Shown piece by piece: positions 51,429 through 60,001 of a stretch of DNA of 64,000 bases (position 1 is the stretch's first letter; each line of letters opens with the position of its first letter). The notes below the pieces were generated by a model that worked only from the letters and a program-made list of their open reading frames with translations, ran no database searches and was not told the origin of the DNA. The DNA is from an uncultured Actinomycetes bacterium. Its GTDB lineage: Bacteria; Actinomycetota; CADDZG01; WHSQ01. Made by a program: the position numbers and the translations under genes. The stretch is from positions 372,001 through 436,000 of the forward strand of contig CALMBW010000020.1 of NCBI GenBank assembly GCA_937863385.1, given 5' to 3'.

Positions 51429-53038
51429 GTAGCTCACTTCGTCGTGCCACGGCTTTCATGTCGATAGGCACAGTGCTATCGCGTTTCACCGGGCTCATAA
51501 GGCTCGCATCGATCGCGGGAGCGATCGGCATCGTAGAAAGCAAATTGCCGGATACGTACAACCTCGCCAACACGGCCCCGAACATCGTTTACGAGCTCGT
51601 TCTGGGAGGCGTGCTCACATCAGTCTTCGTTCCGGTTTTCGTCGAGCTTCTCGAGAAAGAAGGGCGCGAGCGCGCGTGGGAAGTCGCGAGTGCACTCATC
51701 AACATCTCGCTTGCGATCCTGTTAGCGATAACGGTTCTCGGAGTTCTTGGGGCACCCTTGATCGCACGCTTCTACGCAGGGCGACTGGCGGGTGCCGACG
51801 CAGCATTGCAAAGAGACGTTCTAACAACGCTGCTTCGTCTCTTCATCCCGCAGATAATCTTCTACGGGCTAACCGCGATGACAGCCGGACTTCTGAACGC
51901 GCACAAGCGTTTCGGAGCCCCCATGTTCACACCGATCTTGAACAACCTCACCGTGATCTCGGTGATGATCATCTTCTACAGCAGCTACGGGGCCGTCTCA
52001 CTCCAAGACCTGACGACGAGCCAGACCCTCTTGCTTGGGCTAGGAACGACTGCCGGCGTCGCTGTCATGGCGCTCGCACAGCTCCCGTTCCTCAGGGGAC
52101 TTGGCCGCTACCACTTCACGTTCAAGGCGGATCATCCTTCGCTCAAGAAGCTCGCCCGTCTCTCGGTCTTCGTGATCGGCTACGTCGTCGCTAACCAGAT
52201 CGGCTACGTGATCGTGCAATGGTTGGCAAACGGGGAGCCGGGCGGGTATTCGGCATACATCTCCGCGTTCACATTCTTCATGCTGCCCCATGGCTTGTTC
52301 GCAGTCTCGATCATCACCGCATTACTTCCGGGGATGAGCGAGCACGCGGTCAACGGTCGCTGGGACGAGTTCCGGCAACGCCTCTCCACGGGTGTTCGAT
52401 CCACCGCGCTATTGGTACTGCCGGCCTCGATCGGGTACCTCGTGCTCGGTGAGCCCATCATCGATTTCCTGCTGAAGCGAGGAGTGCTCACATCGGAATC
52501 CGTCACTTTGGTTGCAGGGGTGCTGCGGTTCTTCGTTCTGGGCTTGGTCCCCTTCTCACTCTTCCAACTTTTCTTGAGGGCCTTCTATGCGATGCAAGAC
52601 ACGAAGACTCCGTTCATCATCAACTGCTTCGCCGTGTTCCTGAATACCGCGATCAACGTCCCGATGTACATGTGGCTCGGAGTCAAGGGACTGGCCGCCG
52701 GGCATGCGCTCGCATACGTCTTCGCTGTAACGCTCCAAACGCGCAGCCTGTCCCACCGGATCGGTGGGCTCGACGGTAGGTCCATCGCATCGTCGGTCGC
52801 GCGGATCGCGCTCGCCGCCCTGGGCATGGGAACCCTCGTTTGGGGAGGGGCGCAGATCTTCGAAGACAGCTTGATGAGTGCCTCGTTCCTCACCCAGAGT
52901 CTCTCGCTGGCTGCGCTAACCCTGCTGGGTGCTGCCTCATACCTGCTCTTAGCCAGGCTGCTTCGAGTACGCGAGTTGGACATGGTGGCGGGCTTGGTGA
53001 GCAGCAGATTCAAGCGCAAAGCACCCGCGAGCCGATAA
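51425..53038 (+). CDS. murJ: lipid II flippase MurJ
   Basis: 537 aa, about fourteen hydrophobic segments of the MOP-superfamily type. TTG start overlaps the upstream stop (TTGA). The N-terminal block GTVLSRFTGLIRLASIAGAIG and FVPVFVELLEKEGRERAW match MurJ; SRVLP-type helix 1 residues and FLRAFYAMQDTKTPF are present. It moves lipid II across the membrane. Unlike mycobacterial MviN, no kinase domain is fused; the kinase is a separate gene two genes on. Confidence 0.94.
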   Translation: MSSSLRRATAFMSIGTVLSRFTGLIRLASIAGAIGIVESKLPDTYNLANTAPNIVYELVLGGVLTSVFVPVFVELLEKEGRERAWEVASALINISLAILLAITVLGVLGAPLIARFYAGRLAGADAALQRDVLTTLLRLFIPQIIFYGLTAMTAGLLNAHKRFGAPMFTPILNNLTVISVMIIFYSSYGAVSLQDLTTSQTLLLGLGTTAGVAVMALAQLPFLRGLGRYHFTFKADHPSLKKLARLSVFVIGYVVANQIGYVIVQWLANGEPGGYSAYISAFTFFMLPHGLFAVSIITALLPGMSEHAVNGRWDEFRQRLSTGVRSTALLVLPASIGYLVLGEPIIDFLLKRGVLTSESVTLVAGVLRFFVLGLVPFSLFQLFLRAFYAMQDTKTPFIINCFAVFLNTAINVPMYMWLGVKGLAAGHALAYVFAVTLQTRSLSHRIGGLDGRSIASSVARIALAALGMGTLVWGGAQIFEDSLMSASFLTQSLSLAALTLLGAASYLLLARLLRVRELDMVAGLVSSRFKRKAPASR

Positions 53039-53049
53039 CCTGACCAGTG

Positions 53050-53442
53050 ATGGGTGTATGGCGAGACGAATCCGGCTTGATCGTCAGCTGGATCGTCCGG
53101 TTGGCTCTTTTCTTCGCTGCGCTAGCCGTGGTGCTGTTCGACGCGGGGTCGATCGCGGTGAACTTCTTCACCTTGGACGCCATCGCCGATGACATCGCCA
53201 CCCAGATATCCGCAGATACGGTGACCGGAGAGTCCTTCTTCAACCCACAGCCCCTAGAGGACCAGGCCCGAGAACTGGCTCGGCGCAACGGGGCTCGCTT
53301 GGTCCGTTTCGAGGTGACCCGAGATGGGGACATCTCTCTCAGCCTTCGAAGGCGAGCTTCGACCCTCATCGTTAGCCGCATCCCGGCTATCGAAGACTGG
53401 GCGAGAGCAACGGCCGACGCTTCGATCCGCAATACGGAGTGA
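53050..53442 (+). CDS. small single-helix membrane protein (TadE-like)
   Basis: 130 aa. DESGLIVSWIVRLALFFAALAVVLFDAG near the N-terminus gives one membrane helix (about 12-34) like the prepilin-like segment of TadE/TadG proteins; the remaining 95 residues form a charged, probably external domain. Start GTG 53047 or ATG 53050. Lies 11 bp after murJ in what looks like one transcript. Similarity to TadE is weak. Confidence 0.6.
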   Translation: MGVWRDESGLIVSWIVRLALFFAALAVVLFDAGSIAVNFFTLDAIADDIATQISADTVTGESFFNPQPLEDQARELARRNGARLVRFEVTRDGDISLSLRRRASTLIVSRIPAIEDWARATADASIRNTE

Positions 53443-53474
53443 GAGTCTCCGACCCGGCACTAACATCGTGACCC

Positions 53475-54998
53475 ATGGCTACTGAAGGGCAGATCCTCGC
53501 CGAGCGTTACGTGCTCGAGGCACCCATCGCGTCGGGCGGGATGGCCACTGTATGGCGGGCACGCGATGACGTGCTGGCCCGGCCCATCGCAGTGAAGCTC
53601 CTCCATCCCCACTTGGCCGAAGACGAGACCTTCGTCGAGCGCTTCAGGGTGGAGGCCCTGGCGGCTGCCAGACTGGCGCATCCAAACATCGTTTCTATCT
53701 ACGACACCGGCAGTGAGTCCTCCGATGGGCAAACCGATCACTACATCGTCATGGAACATTGTGGAGGCGGAACCCTCGGGGACCTAGTAGCCGCGGGACC
53801 GATGGATCCTGATCGCGTGTTCTCGGTCGGAGCGACCATCTGCGACGCTCTCGCTTACGCACACGCACGGACGATCGTGCACCGCGACATCAAGCCACAC
53901 AACGTCTTGGTCTCCGATCACAACAGCTTGAAGGTGACCGACTTCGGGATCGCCAAGGCCGCCTTCCAAAAGACCGACATCACGACGACCGGAAAGATCA
54001 TCGGGACGGTCACCTACATCTCGCCCGAGCAAGCCAACGGGGACGAACCCGACGCGCGCTCGGATCTCTACTCCCTCGGCGTCCTGCTCTACGAACTGAC
54101 CATCGGCCGCCCCCCATTCGAAGCCGATACCGACGTGGCCATCGCGCTCAAACATCTCAACGAGATGCCCCCAAGCTTGCGTTCTCTTCGTGCCGGCATA
54201 CCCAAGACGTTAGACAGCGTCATCATGCGCTCGCTGGCCAAGGACCCCGACGACCGTTTCGGCTCTGCCGATGAGATGCGCTCGGCTCTCATGCAAGGCG
54301 CATCAGGTGGATCGACCCAAGTCATCGCAAGACCGGCGAGGACAGCGCCCCCTAAAGCTTCGCAACCGGCTTCCCCTTCATCCTCGGCAACGCGGCGTCG
54401 AAAGGCCGGCGAAGGGTTCATGTCGGGGGAAGGCCGCCGGATGCTCCCCATCATCGGACTGATCGTCGCGGCCGTGGTGGCGGCGATCCTGATCGCAACG
54501 GCCCTCGGTCAAGACGACTCGAACGACGCTCCGCAGACCAAGAACGACGGCCCCAGAAGCTCCTCCAGAGCTATCGAAGTGTCCCAGGCCGACGACTTCG
54601 ATCCCGCTCCCGGAGACGGCGTCGAGCATCCGGACTCGGTCGGACAAGCCATCGATGGCGACCCTGCCACCGCCTGGACCACCGAGGGATACAACTCCGC
54701 TATATCGGCACAGAAGCCCGGGGTTGGTCTGTTACTAGATCTCGGCAGCTCGGTGTCTGTTGCCGACGTCGAGATCACGTTCGACAGAGCGGACTACGAC
54801 TTCGAGCTACGAGCGTCGGACGACCTCGGATCGGATCACGAAGCTTTCGAGGTGATCCGATCCGTCCAAAGCTCGTCGGAGAACGAAACCGTCGCGGCCG
54901 GCACCTCGGCTCGCTACTGGCTCATCTGGATCACCGATCTACCTGGTGGGGGGGCCGGATCTGGCGCCATCGCCGAGGTTCGGTTCCTTGGAGAGTGA
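53475..54998 (+). CDS. transmembrane Ser/Thr protein kinase with F5/8C-like ectodomain
   Basis: 507 aa. The kinase (about 10-270) has a glycine loop SGGMA, Lys41 (AVK), HRDIKPHN with catalytic Asp138, DFG (156-158) and SPEQ, so it should be active. A basic linker and one helix (about 324-346) lead to an external domain of about 140 residues resembling discoidin/F5/8C sugar-binding modules (DGDPATAWTTEGY, GLLLDLGSSVSVADVEITF, YWLIWIT). In mycobacteria the same pseudokinase-helix-discoidin set is fused to MurJ as MviN; here it stands alone. Probable control of peptidoglycan export, by inference. Confidence 0.88.
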   Translation: MATEGQILAERYVLEAPIASGGMATVWRARDDVLARPIAVKLLHPHLAEDETFVERFRVEALAAARLAHPNIVSIYDTGSESSDGQTDHYIVMEHCGGGTLGDLVAAGPMDPDRVFSVGATICDALAYAHARTIVHRDIKPHNVLVSDHNSLKVTDFGIAKAAFQKTDITTTGKIIGTVTYISPEQANGDEPDARSDLYSLGVLLYELTIGRPPFEADTDVAIALKHLNEMPPSLRSLRAGIPKTLDSVIMRSLAKDPDDRFGSADEMRSALMQGASGGSTQVIARPARTAPPKASQPASPSSSATRRRKAGEGFMSGEGRRMLPIIGLIVAAVVAAILIATALGQDDSNDAPQTKNDGPRSSSRAIEVSQADDFDPAPGDGVEHPDSVGQAIDGDPATAWTTEGYNSAISAQKPGVGLLLDLGSSVSVADVEITFDRADYDFELRASDDLGSDHEAFEVIRSVQSSSENETVAAGTSARYWLIWITDLPGGGAGSGAIAEVRFLGE

Positions 54999-55548
54999 TC
55001 TCGAGCTCCTAGAGAGATGCCGGGCGGGCGACCAGGGGGCGTTCACCCAACTGATGCGGCGGCACGAACAACAGGTGTTCGCCATCGCCTTCAGAACACT
55101 GGGCGACCGCAACGACGCTGCGGACGCCGTCCAGGACACTTTCATCAATGTCTTTCGGCGCTCCGGCAGCTTCCGCGGCGACAGCGCTTTTTCGACCTGG
55201 CTCTACCGCATCGCGATCAACGCGTCGAAGGACGTCCTGCGACGCAAGCTGCGCGCACCAGTACCACAAGAGCAAGACGAAGCACACGAGACCGAGTCCG
55301 GCGACCCCGAGATAGGCGAGACCGTCGCAACACACTCGGACCTCGCCGCAGCCCTCGCCAAGCTTCCAGAGGACTACCGCGAGGCCGTCGTGATGTTCGA
55401 TATCGGCGGGATCCCCTACGACGAGATCGCGACGATCACGGGAGCGGCTCTCGGAACCGTCAAATCACGCATAAGCCGCGGACGCTGGCGCCTCGCCGAA
55501 CTGATGGAACAACCGACCCCCTCGTCACCGTCCAAGGAAAAGACATGA
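54988..55548 (+). CDS. ECF RNA polymerase sigma factor (SigM-like position)
   Basis: 186 aa from TTG 54988, overlapping the kinase stop by 11 bp. Region 2 (GAFTQLMRRHEQQVFAIAFRTLGDRNDAADAVQDTFINVF, in part; SFRGDSAFSTWLYRIAINASKDVLRR) and region 4 (LPEDYREAVVMFDIGGIPYDEIATITGAALGTVKSRISRGR) are clear. The next gene is a zinc anti-sigma factor. Same place as mycobacterial sigM. GTG and ATG starts upstream lie inside the kinase. Confidence 0.93.
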   Translation: MESDLELLERCRAGDQGAFTQLMRRHEQQVFAIAFRTLGDRNDAADAVQDTFINVFRRSGSFRGDSAFSTWLYRIAINASKDVLRRKLRAPVPQEQDEAHETESGDPEIGETVATHSDLAAALAKLPEDYREAVVMFDIGGIPYDEIATITGAALGTVKSRISRGRWRLAELMEQPTPSSPSKEKT

Positions 55549-56447
55549 TCGATCACGAACGCTGTTCGGAGCTGCTCGCTGGATACATCTCGGGCACCTC
55601 GGAACCTTCGCAACGACACGAGGTCGCCGAGCACCTGCGATCCTGCTCGGCCTGTTCTGCAGAAGAGCGAGCTCTCAGGGCCCTCATGGCCCCGATCGAG
55701 CCTTTGACCGAACTAGAAGCCGCGTCGATCCGCAGGGCGGTCCTGCATCAGGTGTCCCCGGCACCAACGCAGCGGGGGCCGCTGGGGGCCAGGCTCGCCC
55801 CTTACCTGGGTGCTGCCGCCCTGCTGATGGTCGTGGCGGTGGGAATAGTCAGCATGAACACCGGTGGGTCAGACAGCGAGTCCGCCGACCGCGGTTCGAC
55901 CGAAGGCGCAGGCGACGATGACGCCGGAGCTCCCGCAGCCGAGAGTGGGCCGGGGGTACTTCAAGAAGACACTTCGGCCGAGAGCAGCCTCAGTTCTGCC
56001 CCTCCGGTGTTCTTCAAGGGGGGAAGAACCTCCGAACGCGAACTCCAAGCCCTCGGTCGCAACGGCTACATCGAGTTTGCCGCCAACTACGCTTCGCCGA
56101 AGACCTCCTCCGAAGGATCTGACACCGAAGTGGAGGACACCGAGGGTGCAGCTAATGATTCCGATAACCGTTTGGCCCAACCTGGCGAGTTGCTCGATCA
56201 GATGGCCGCCGCCGCCGGAGCCCAGGGAGAGGCCGTCCAGGCGTGTGGGCAGCGAGCGCTTTCGGGTCTGGGTGGCTCTGCGCTACCCGTGTATGGCGCT
56301 GCGACACGTCTTGAGGGTGAGCGCGTTCTCGTGTTGGGCTTCCTGGTCGATGTGGATGGTTCCTATTCGCACTACTCGCTGTGGATATTTCCCCGTGAAT
56401 CTTGTGACGAGCCCACCAAGGTCATCGAGGGGAAGATCGCGCGCTGA
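55545..56447 (+). CDS. transmembrane zinc anti-sigma factor
   Basis: 300 aa. The ZAS domain has H30-x3-C34-x2-C37 (HLRSCSAC) near the N-terminus, a helix at about 84-105, and a long acidic Ser/Gly/Glu-rich external domain with a conserved-looking C-terminal unit (ALPVYGAATRLEGERVLVLGFLVDVDGSYSHYSLWIF). ATG overlaps the sigma stop (ATGA), so the pair is stoichiometrically coupled. It should hold the ECF sigma factor until an envelope or redox signal. Confidence 0.88.
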   Translation: MIDHERCSELLAGYISGTSEPSQRHEVAEHLRSCSACSAEERALRALMAPIEPLTELEAASIRRAVLHQVSPAPTQRGPLGARLAPYLGAAALLMVVAVGIVSMNTGGSDSESADRGSTEGAGDDDAGAPAAESGPGVLQEDTSAESSLSSAPPVFFKGGRTSERELQALGRNGYIEFAANYASPKTSSEGSDTEVEDTEGAANDSDNRLAQPGELLDQMAAAAGAQGEAVQACGQRALSGLGGSALPVYGAATRLEGERVLVLGFLVDVDGSYSHYSLWIFPRESCDEPTKVIEGKIAR

Positions 56448-56488
56448 TTTTGCGGAATCACCCGGCCCCCGCGCCGGTTGAGTAGGGT

Positions 56489-57427
56489 ATGGCACAGATG
56501 GAAGACATACGCGACGTGATCATCGTTGGTGCAGGGCCTGCGGGGCTAACTGCTGCTATCTACACGGCCCGAGCGAACCTCGCACCACTGATGATCGAGG
56601 GTGTCGAGGCCGGCGGCCAACTCATGCTGACAACCGAGGTGGAGAACTACCCGGGATTCGTCGACGGCATCATGGGACCGGAACTGATGGAAAGCATGCG
56701 CAAGCAATCTCAACGTTTCGGGACCGAGATCCTCACTGAAAACGTAACCTCCGTCGATCTTGCAGAGCGACCCTTCAAGGTATCGACCGCTTCGGCATCA
56801 CATCTCACCAATAGCATCATCGTCTCCACTGGTGCTAAGGCTCGGATGCTCGACATCCCCGGAGAACGCGAACTGCTCGGTCACGGGGTTTCAACCTGCG
56901 CCACGTGCGACGGCTTCTTCTTTCGAGATCAAGAGCTTCTGGTCGTGGGAGGGGGCGACTCCGCCATCGAAGAAGCGACCTTTCTCACCAAGTTCGCCAG
57001 CAAGGTCACGGTCGTGCACCGAAGGGACAGCTTGAGAGCGTCAAAGATCATGCAAGACCGAGCCCGGTCGAACCCCAAGATCGAGTTCCTTTGGGACACG
57101 GTGTTGACCGAAGTGACCGGCGACGGCAAAGTCACCGGCGCCAAGACCAAGAACCTAAAGACCGGCGAAGAAGGCACGATCGCTGCGGGGGGCATCTTCG
57201 TGGCCATCGGGCACATCCCCAACACCTCCTTGTTCGAAGGCAAGCTCGATCTGATCGAGGGCTACATCCGCACCCAACCCGGCTCAACGGCGACTTCGGT
57301 GAAAGGCGTGTTCGCTGCTGGGGATGTGGTCGATTACAAGTACCGGCAGGCGATCACGGCCGCCGGGATGGGCTGTCAGGCGGCTATCGACGCCGAGCGA
57401 TGGCTCGAGAGTCAGCACGACGCCTAA
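56489..57427 (+). CDS. trxB: thioredoxin-disulfide reductase
   Basis: 312 aa FAD/NADPH enzyme. FAD loop GAGPAG (14-19), the redox pair C137-A-T-C140 followed by DGFFF, the NADPH loop GGGDSAIEEA, and GVFAAGDVVDYKYRQAITAAGMGC near the C-terminus. No thioredoxin gene follows, unlike the trxB-trxA order of mycobacteria. Confidence 0.96.
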   Translation: MAQMEDIRDVIIVGAGPAGLTAAIYTARANLAPLMIEGVEAGGQLMLTTEVENYPGFVDGIMGPELMESMRKQSQRFGTEILTENVTSVDLAERPFKVSTASASHLTNSIIVSTGAKARMLDIPGERELLGHGVSTCATCDGFFFRDQELLVVGGGDSAIEEATFLTKFASKVTVVHRRDSLRASKIMQDRARSNPKIEFLWDTVLTEVTGDGKVTGAKTKNLKTGEEGTIAAGGIFVAIGHIPNTSLFEGKLDLIEGYIRTQPGSTATSVKGVFAAGDVVDYKYRQAITAAGMGCQAAIDAERWLESQHDA

Positions 57428-57446
57428 GCCTGCCTAACCTGTAGGG

Positions 57447-58019
57447 ATGAAGTCGCGCCTCTGCGCGGGCGTACTGCTGCTCGCCCTGCTAACCACACCT
57501 CTGCCCGCGGCCGGGTCTGGCGTCTATCGCCCGGCCAAGAAGATCGACGGTCGGGTCTTCCCGGTTGCTCGCAGCACCTGGTTCTCGGTGATCAACTTCG
57601 CCAACGATTGGTACGCGCCCCGGTACCGCCGGACAGAGGGGCGATGGGCGCTGGTCGGTCGCCACGAAGGCACCGACATCTTCGCCGAGCCTGGGACACC
57701 CGTCATGGCGATGACCGGTGGCACCGTGACGAACCTCGGATGGCTTTTCTACTCCGGTTGGAGGGTCGGCATCCGGGGAGACGACGGGCGTTATTGGTTC
57801 TACGCCCACCTCAGACGCTACGCTCAGGGCCTATCCGTGGGAGACCGGGTCGAGGCCGGGTCGGTGCTCGGAGAAGTGGGTAACACGGGTTATGGCACGG
57901 AACCGGGCCATTCGGGGGAGTTCACCTATCACCTCCACCTCGGCATCCAAGCCGCTGACGGAACCTGGGTGAACCCATACCCGCTGCTGAGAAGCGTCTA
58001 CAGGAGAACCACACGTTGA
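57447..58019 (+). CDS. secreted M23-family peptidase
   Basis: 190 aa. Signal peptide (1-22), then a LytM/M23 domain with H73-x3-D77 (HEGTDIFA) and HLHLG near 161 as zinc sites, and GNTGYG. It should hydrolyse peptidoglycan crossbridges or be a LytM regulator. Lies between trxB and cwlM, 4 bp before the latter. Confidence 0.88.
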   Translation: MKSRLCAGVLLLALLTTPLPAAGSGVYRPAKKIDGRVFPVARSTWFSVINFANDWYAPRYRRTEGRWALVGRHEGTDIFAEPGTPVMAMTGGTVTNLGWLFYSGWRVGIRGDDGRYWFYAHLRRYAQGLSVGDRVEAGSVLGEVGNTGYGTEPGHSGEFTYHLHLGIQAADGTWVNPYPLLRSVYRRTTR

Positions 58020-58023
58020 AGAC

Positions 58024-59079
58024 ATGCAACGACTGATCGTTCAGGGTGACCACTCCGATGAGGTCACCGACGTTCAATCAAGGCTTCGGGACCTCGGTTT
58101 CGAGATCGACGACGAGCCCGGACGTTTCGGCCCGTCAACGTTCCGCGCGGTGCGCGCCTTTCAGCAGCGTCGCTATCTACTCGTCGATGGGATCGTCGGA
58201 CCGCAGACTTGGAACGCGATCGTCGAGGCCTCTTGGCACCTAGGTGACCGAACCTTGTACCTGAAGCGGCCTTTCATGCGCGGGGACGATGTCGTCGCGC
58301 TGCAACAACGATTGAATGCTTTGGGCTTCGATGCGGGCCGACAGGATGGGATATTCGGTCCTCTTGCATACGCGGCCGTGCGGGCCTTTCAGCGCGAGTA
58401 CGGCATCGCCGAAGACGGCATGTTCGGTCCGCGGACGAACGCAGCTCTCGCCGGACTGCGGGTGGATCGCCCAGGCATCCCCGCACGCATCCGCGAAGAG
58501 CTGCGCCACCGGCATGGAAGGGGGTTGGCAGGCGAACTGATCGTGGTGGACCCGGGACATGGCGGTGACGACCGCGGGGTGCTCGGACCGAGCGGGGTCG
58601 CAGAGGCAGATGTGTGCTGGACGCTCGCCACGTTGGTTGCGGAAAGGCTTGCGGGGGCCGGGGCTCGAGTCCGTTTGTCCCGGACGGAACCTGAAGATCC
58701 GACCGAAGAGGAGCGTGCCGGACGCGCTAACGAGATGGGGGCAGACCTAGTGCTCTCTCTCCATCTCAATTCAAACCCCGAGCCGACAGCGGAGGGCAGC
58801 AGCATCTACCACTGGGTTACCTCAACCGCAGGCGAGCAACTAGCCGATGCCATCCAGCACGAGGTGGTCACCCACACCGGATGCCGGGACTGCCGCGCGC
58901 ACCCCCGCAGTTACACGATCCTTCGTGAGACCAAAGCTCCGGCAGTCATGATCGAGCCGGCCTTCATCACGAACCCCGATGAAGAGAAGCTGCTCGATGA
59001 CCGCGACCACCTGGCGGCATTAGCCGACGCCATCGTCAAAGGTGTCCGTCGCTGGGCCGAAGTCGGGTCGGCGCACTAG
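58024..59079 (+). CDS. cwlM: CwlM-like N-acetylmuramoyl-L-alanine amidase homologue
   Basis: 351 aa with no signal peptide. Two peptidoglycan-binding-1 domains (about 5-65 with DEVTDVQSRLRDLGF, and 85-145 with DDVVALQQRLNALGF) precede an Amidase_3 domain (172-345) with zinc-site candidates H179 (DPGHGG), Glu194, His near 246 (SLHLNS) and Glu in MIEPAFITNPDE. Mycobacterial CwlM is a cytosolic, kinase-regulated activator of MurA; absence of a signal peptide and the kinase gene nearby fit such a role. It converges with parB. Confidence 0.87.
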   Translation: MQRLIVQGDHSDEVTDVQSRLRDLGFEIDDEPGRFGPSTFRAVRAFQQRRYLLVDGIVGPQTWNAIVEASWHLGDRTLYLKRPFMRGDDVVALQQRLNALGFDAGRQDGIFGPLAYAAVRAFQREYGIAEDGMFGPRTNAALAGLRVDRPGIPARIREELRHRHGRGLAGELIVVDPGHGGDDRGVLGPSGVAEADVCWTLATLVAERLAGAGARVRLSRTEPEDPTEEERAGRANEMGADLVLSLHLNSNPEPTAEGSSIYHWVTSTAGEQLADAIQHEVVTHTGCRDCRAHPRSYTILRETKAPAVMIEPAFITNPDEEKLLDDRDHLAALADAIVKGVRRWAEVGSAH

Positions 59080-59098
59080 CACACCGTTGAGCGGTTCC

Positions 59099-60001
59099 TT
59101 ACTCGGGCGAGACCAATGAAGGTCGTCTGGGAGCACCACCGGTGATCAGATCGACGATCCGCTCCAAGTCGTCCACGGACACCACATCGATGACGACTTT
59201 GCCCTTGCGCTTGCCGAACTCCACGCGAACGCGCGATCCAAGGTGGTCTGCAAGGGCATGTTGAGCTGCCCCAACGGCGACCGGAGGGGGCGAGCCCTCC
59301 CTCGCCGCTCCGTCACCGATCGAGCCGGTCATCTCCAGGAATCGCTTCACGAGAGCATCGGTCTCACGGACCGAAAGCTTCTCTTCCGCAACGCGTTTGG
59401 CTACCCGCATCTGGAACGGGTTGTCTTGAAGACCGAGAAGAGCGCGGCCGTGCGCGGCAGTGAGTTTGCGCTCGCGCAACAACAACTGCGCCTCGGTCGG
59501 CAGATCCAGCAACCGCAATGCGTTGGTGATGGACACGCGGTTGCGGCCCAGTCGCGTGCCTAGTTCCTCCTGCGTGATGCCCGCTTCTTCGATCAGCTGC
59601 TTGTAGGCCGCCGCTTCTTCGATCGGATCGAGATCGGCTCTGTGCACGTTCTCCACCAGCGCTCGCTCGAGCGATCCAACGTCGTCTGTCTCGATGACCA
59701 TGACGGGAACTTCCGCCGATCCGGCCATCTTGGACGCACGTAGCCGTCTCTCGCCGGCGATCAACTCGAACCGGCCCCCTACCGCGCGCACCAACAGCGG
59801 CTGCAGCACCCCAAGTTCTTTGATCGAGGTACTCAGTTCGCTCAACTCTTCGTCATCGAACCTGTCGCGTGGCTGCCTGGGGTTGGGATCGATCAGATCG
59901 ACCGGTACATGTTGCAGGCCTTCACGGGTCTCGAACTGATCTCCGCGCCCCGACGATGGCAACAAAGCGTCGAGTCCGCGGCCCAATCCACGCTTGCTCA
60001 T
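59099..60001 (-). CDS. parB: chromosome-partitioning protein ParB
   Basis: 300 aa CTPase clamp that loads at parS. The N-terminal ParA-binding stretch (KRGLGRGLDALLP), PNPRQPR, GERRLRAS and ENVHRADLDPIEEA (the CTP/box I-II region), the HTH (ITQEELGTRLGRNRVSITNALRLL) and the C-terminal dimer domain (RVEFGKRKGKVVIDV) are complete. ATG overlaps the parA stop (ATGA). Confidence 0.96.
   Translation of the reverse strand: MSKRGLGRGLDALLPSSGRGDQFETREGLQHVPVDLIDPNPRQPRDRFDDEELSELSTSIKELGVLQPLLVRAVGGRFELIAGERRLRASKMAGSAEVPVMVIETDDVGSLERALVENVHRADLDPIEEAAAYKQLIEEAGITQEELGTRLGRNRVSITNALRLLDLPTEAQLLLRERKLTAAHGRALLGLQDNPFQMRVAKRVAEEKLSVRETDALVKRFLEMTGSIGDGAAREGSPPPVAVGAAQHALADHLGSRVRVEFGKRKGKVVIDVVSVDDLERIVDLITGGAPRRPSLVSPE

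Noticed and set aside
55017-55544. Upstream part of the anti-sigma frame
   Set aside because: It overlaps the sigma factor out of phase; the anti-sigma start is the ATG in the ATGA overlap at 55545.
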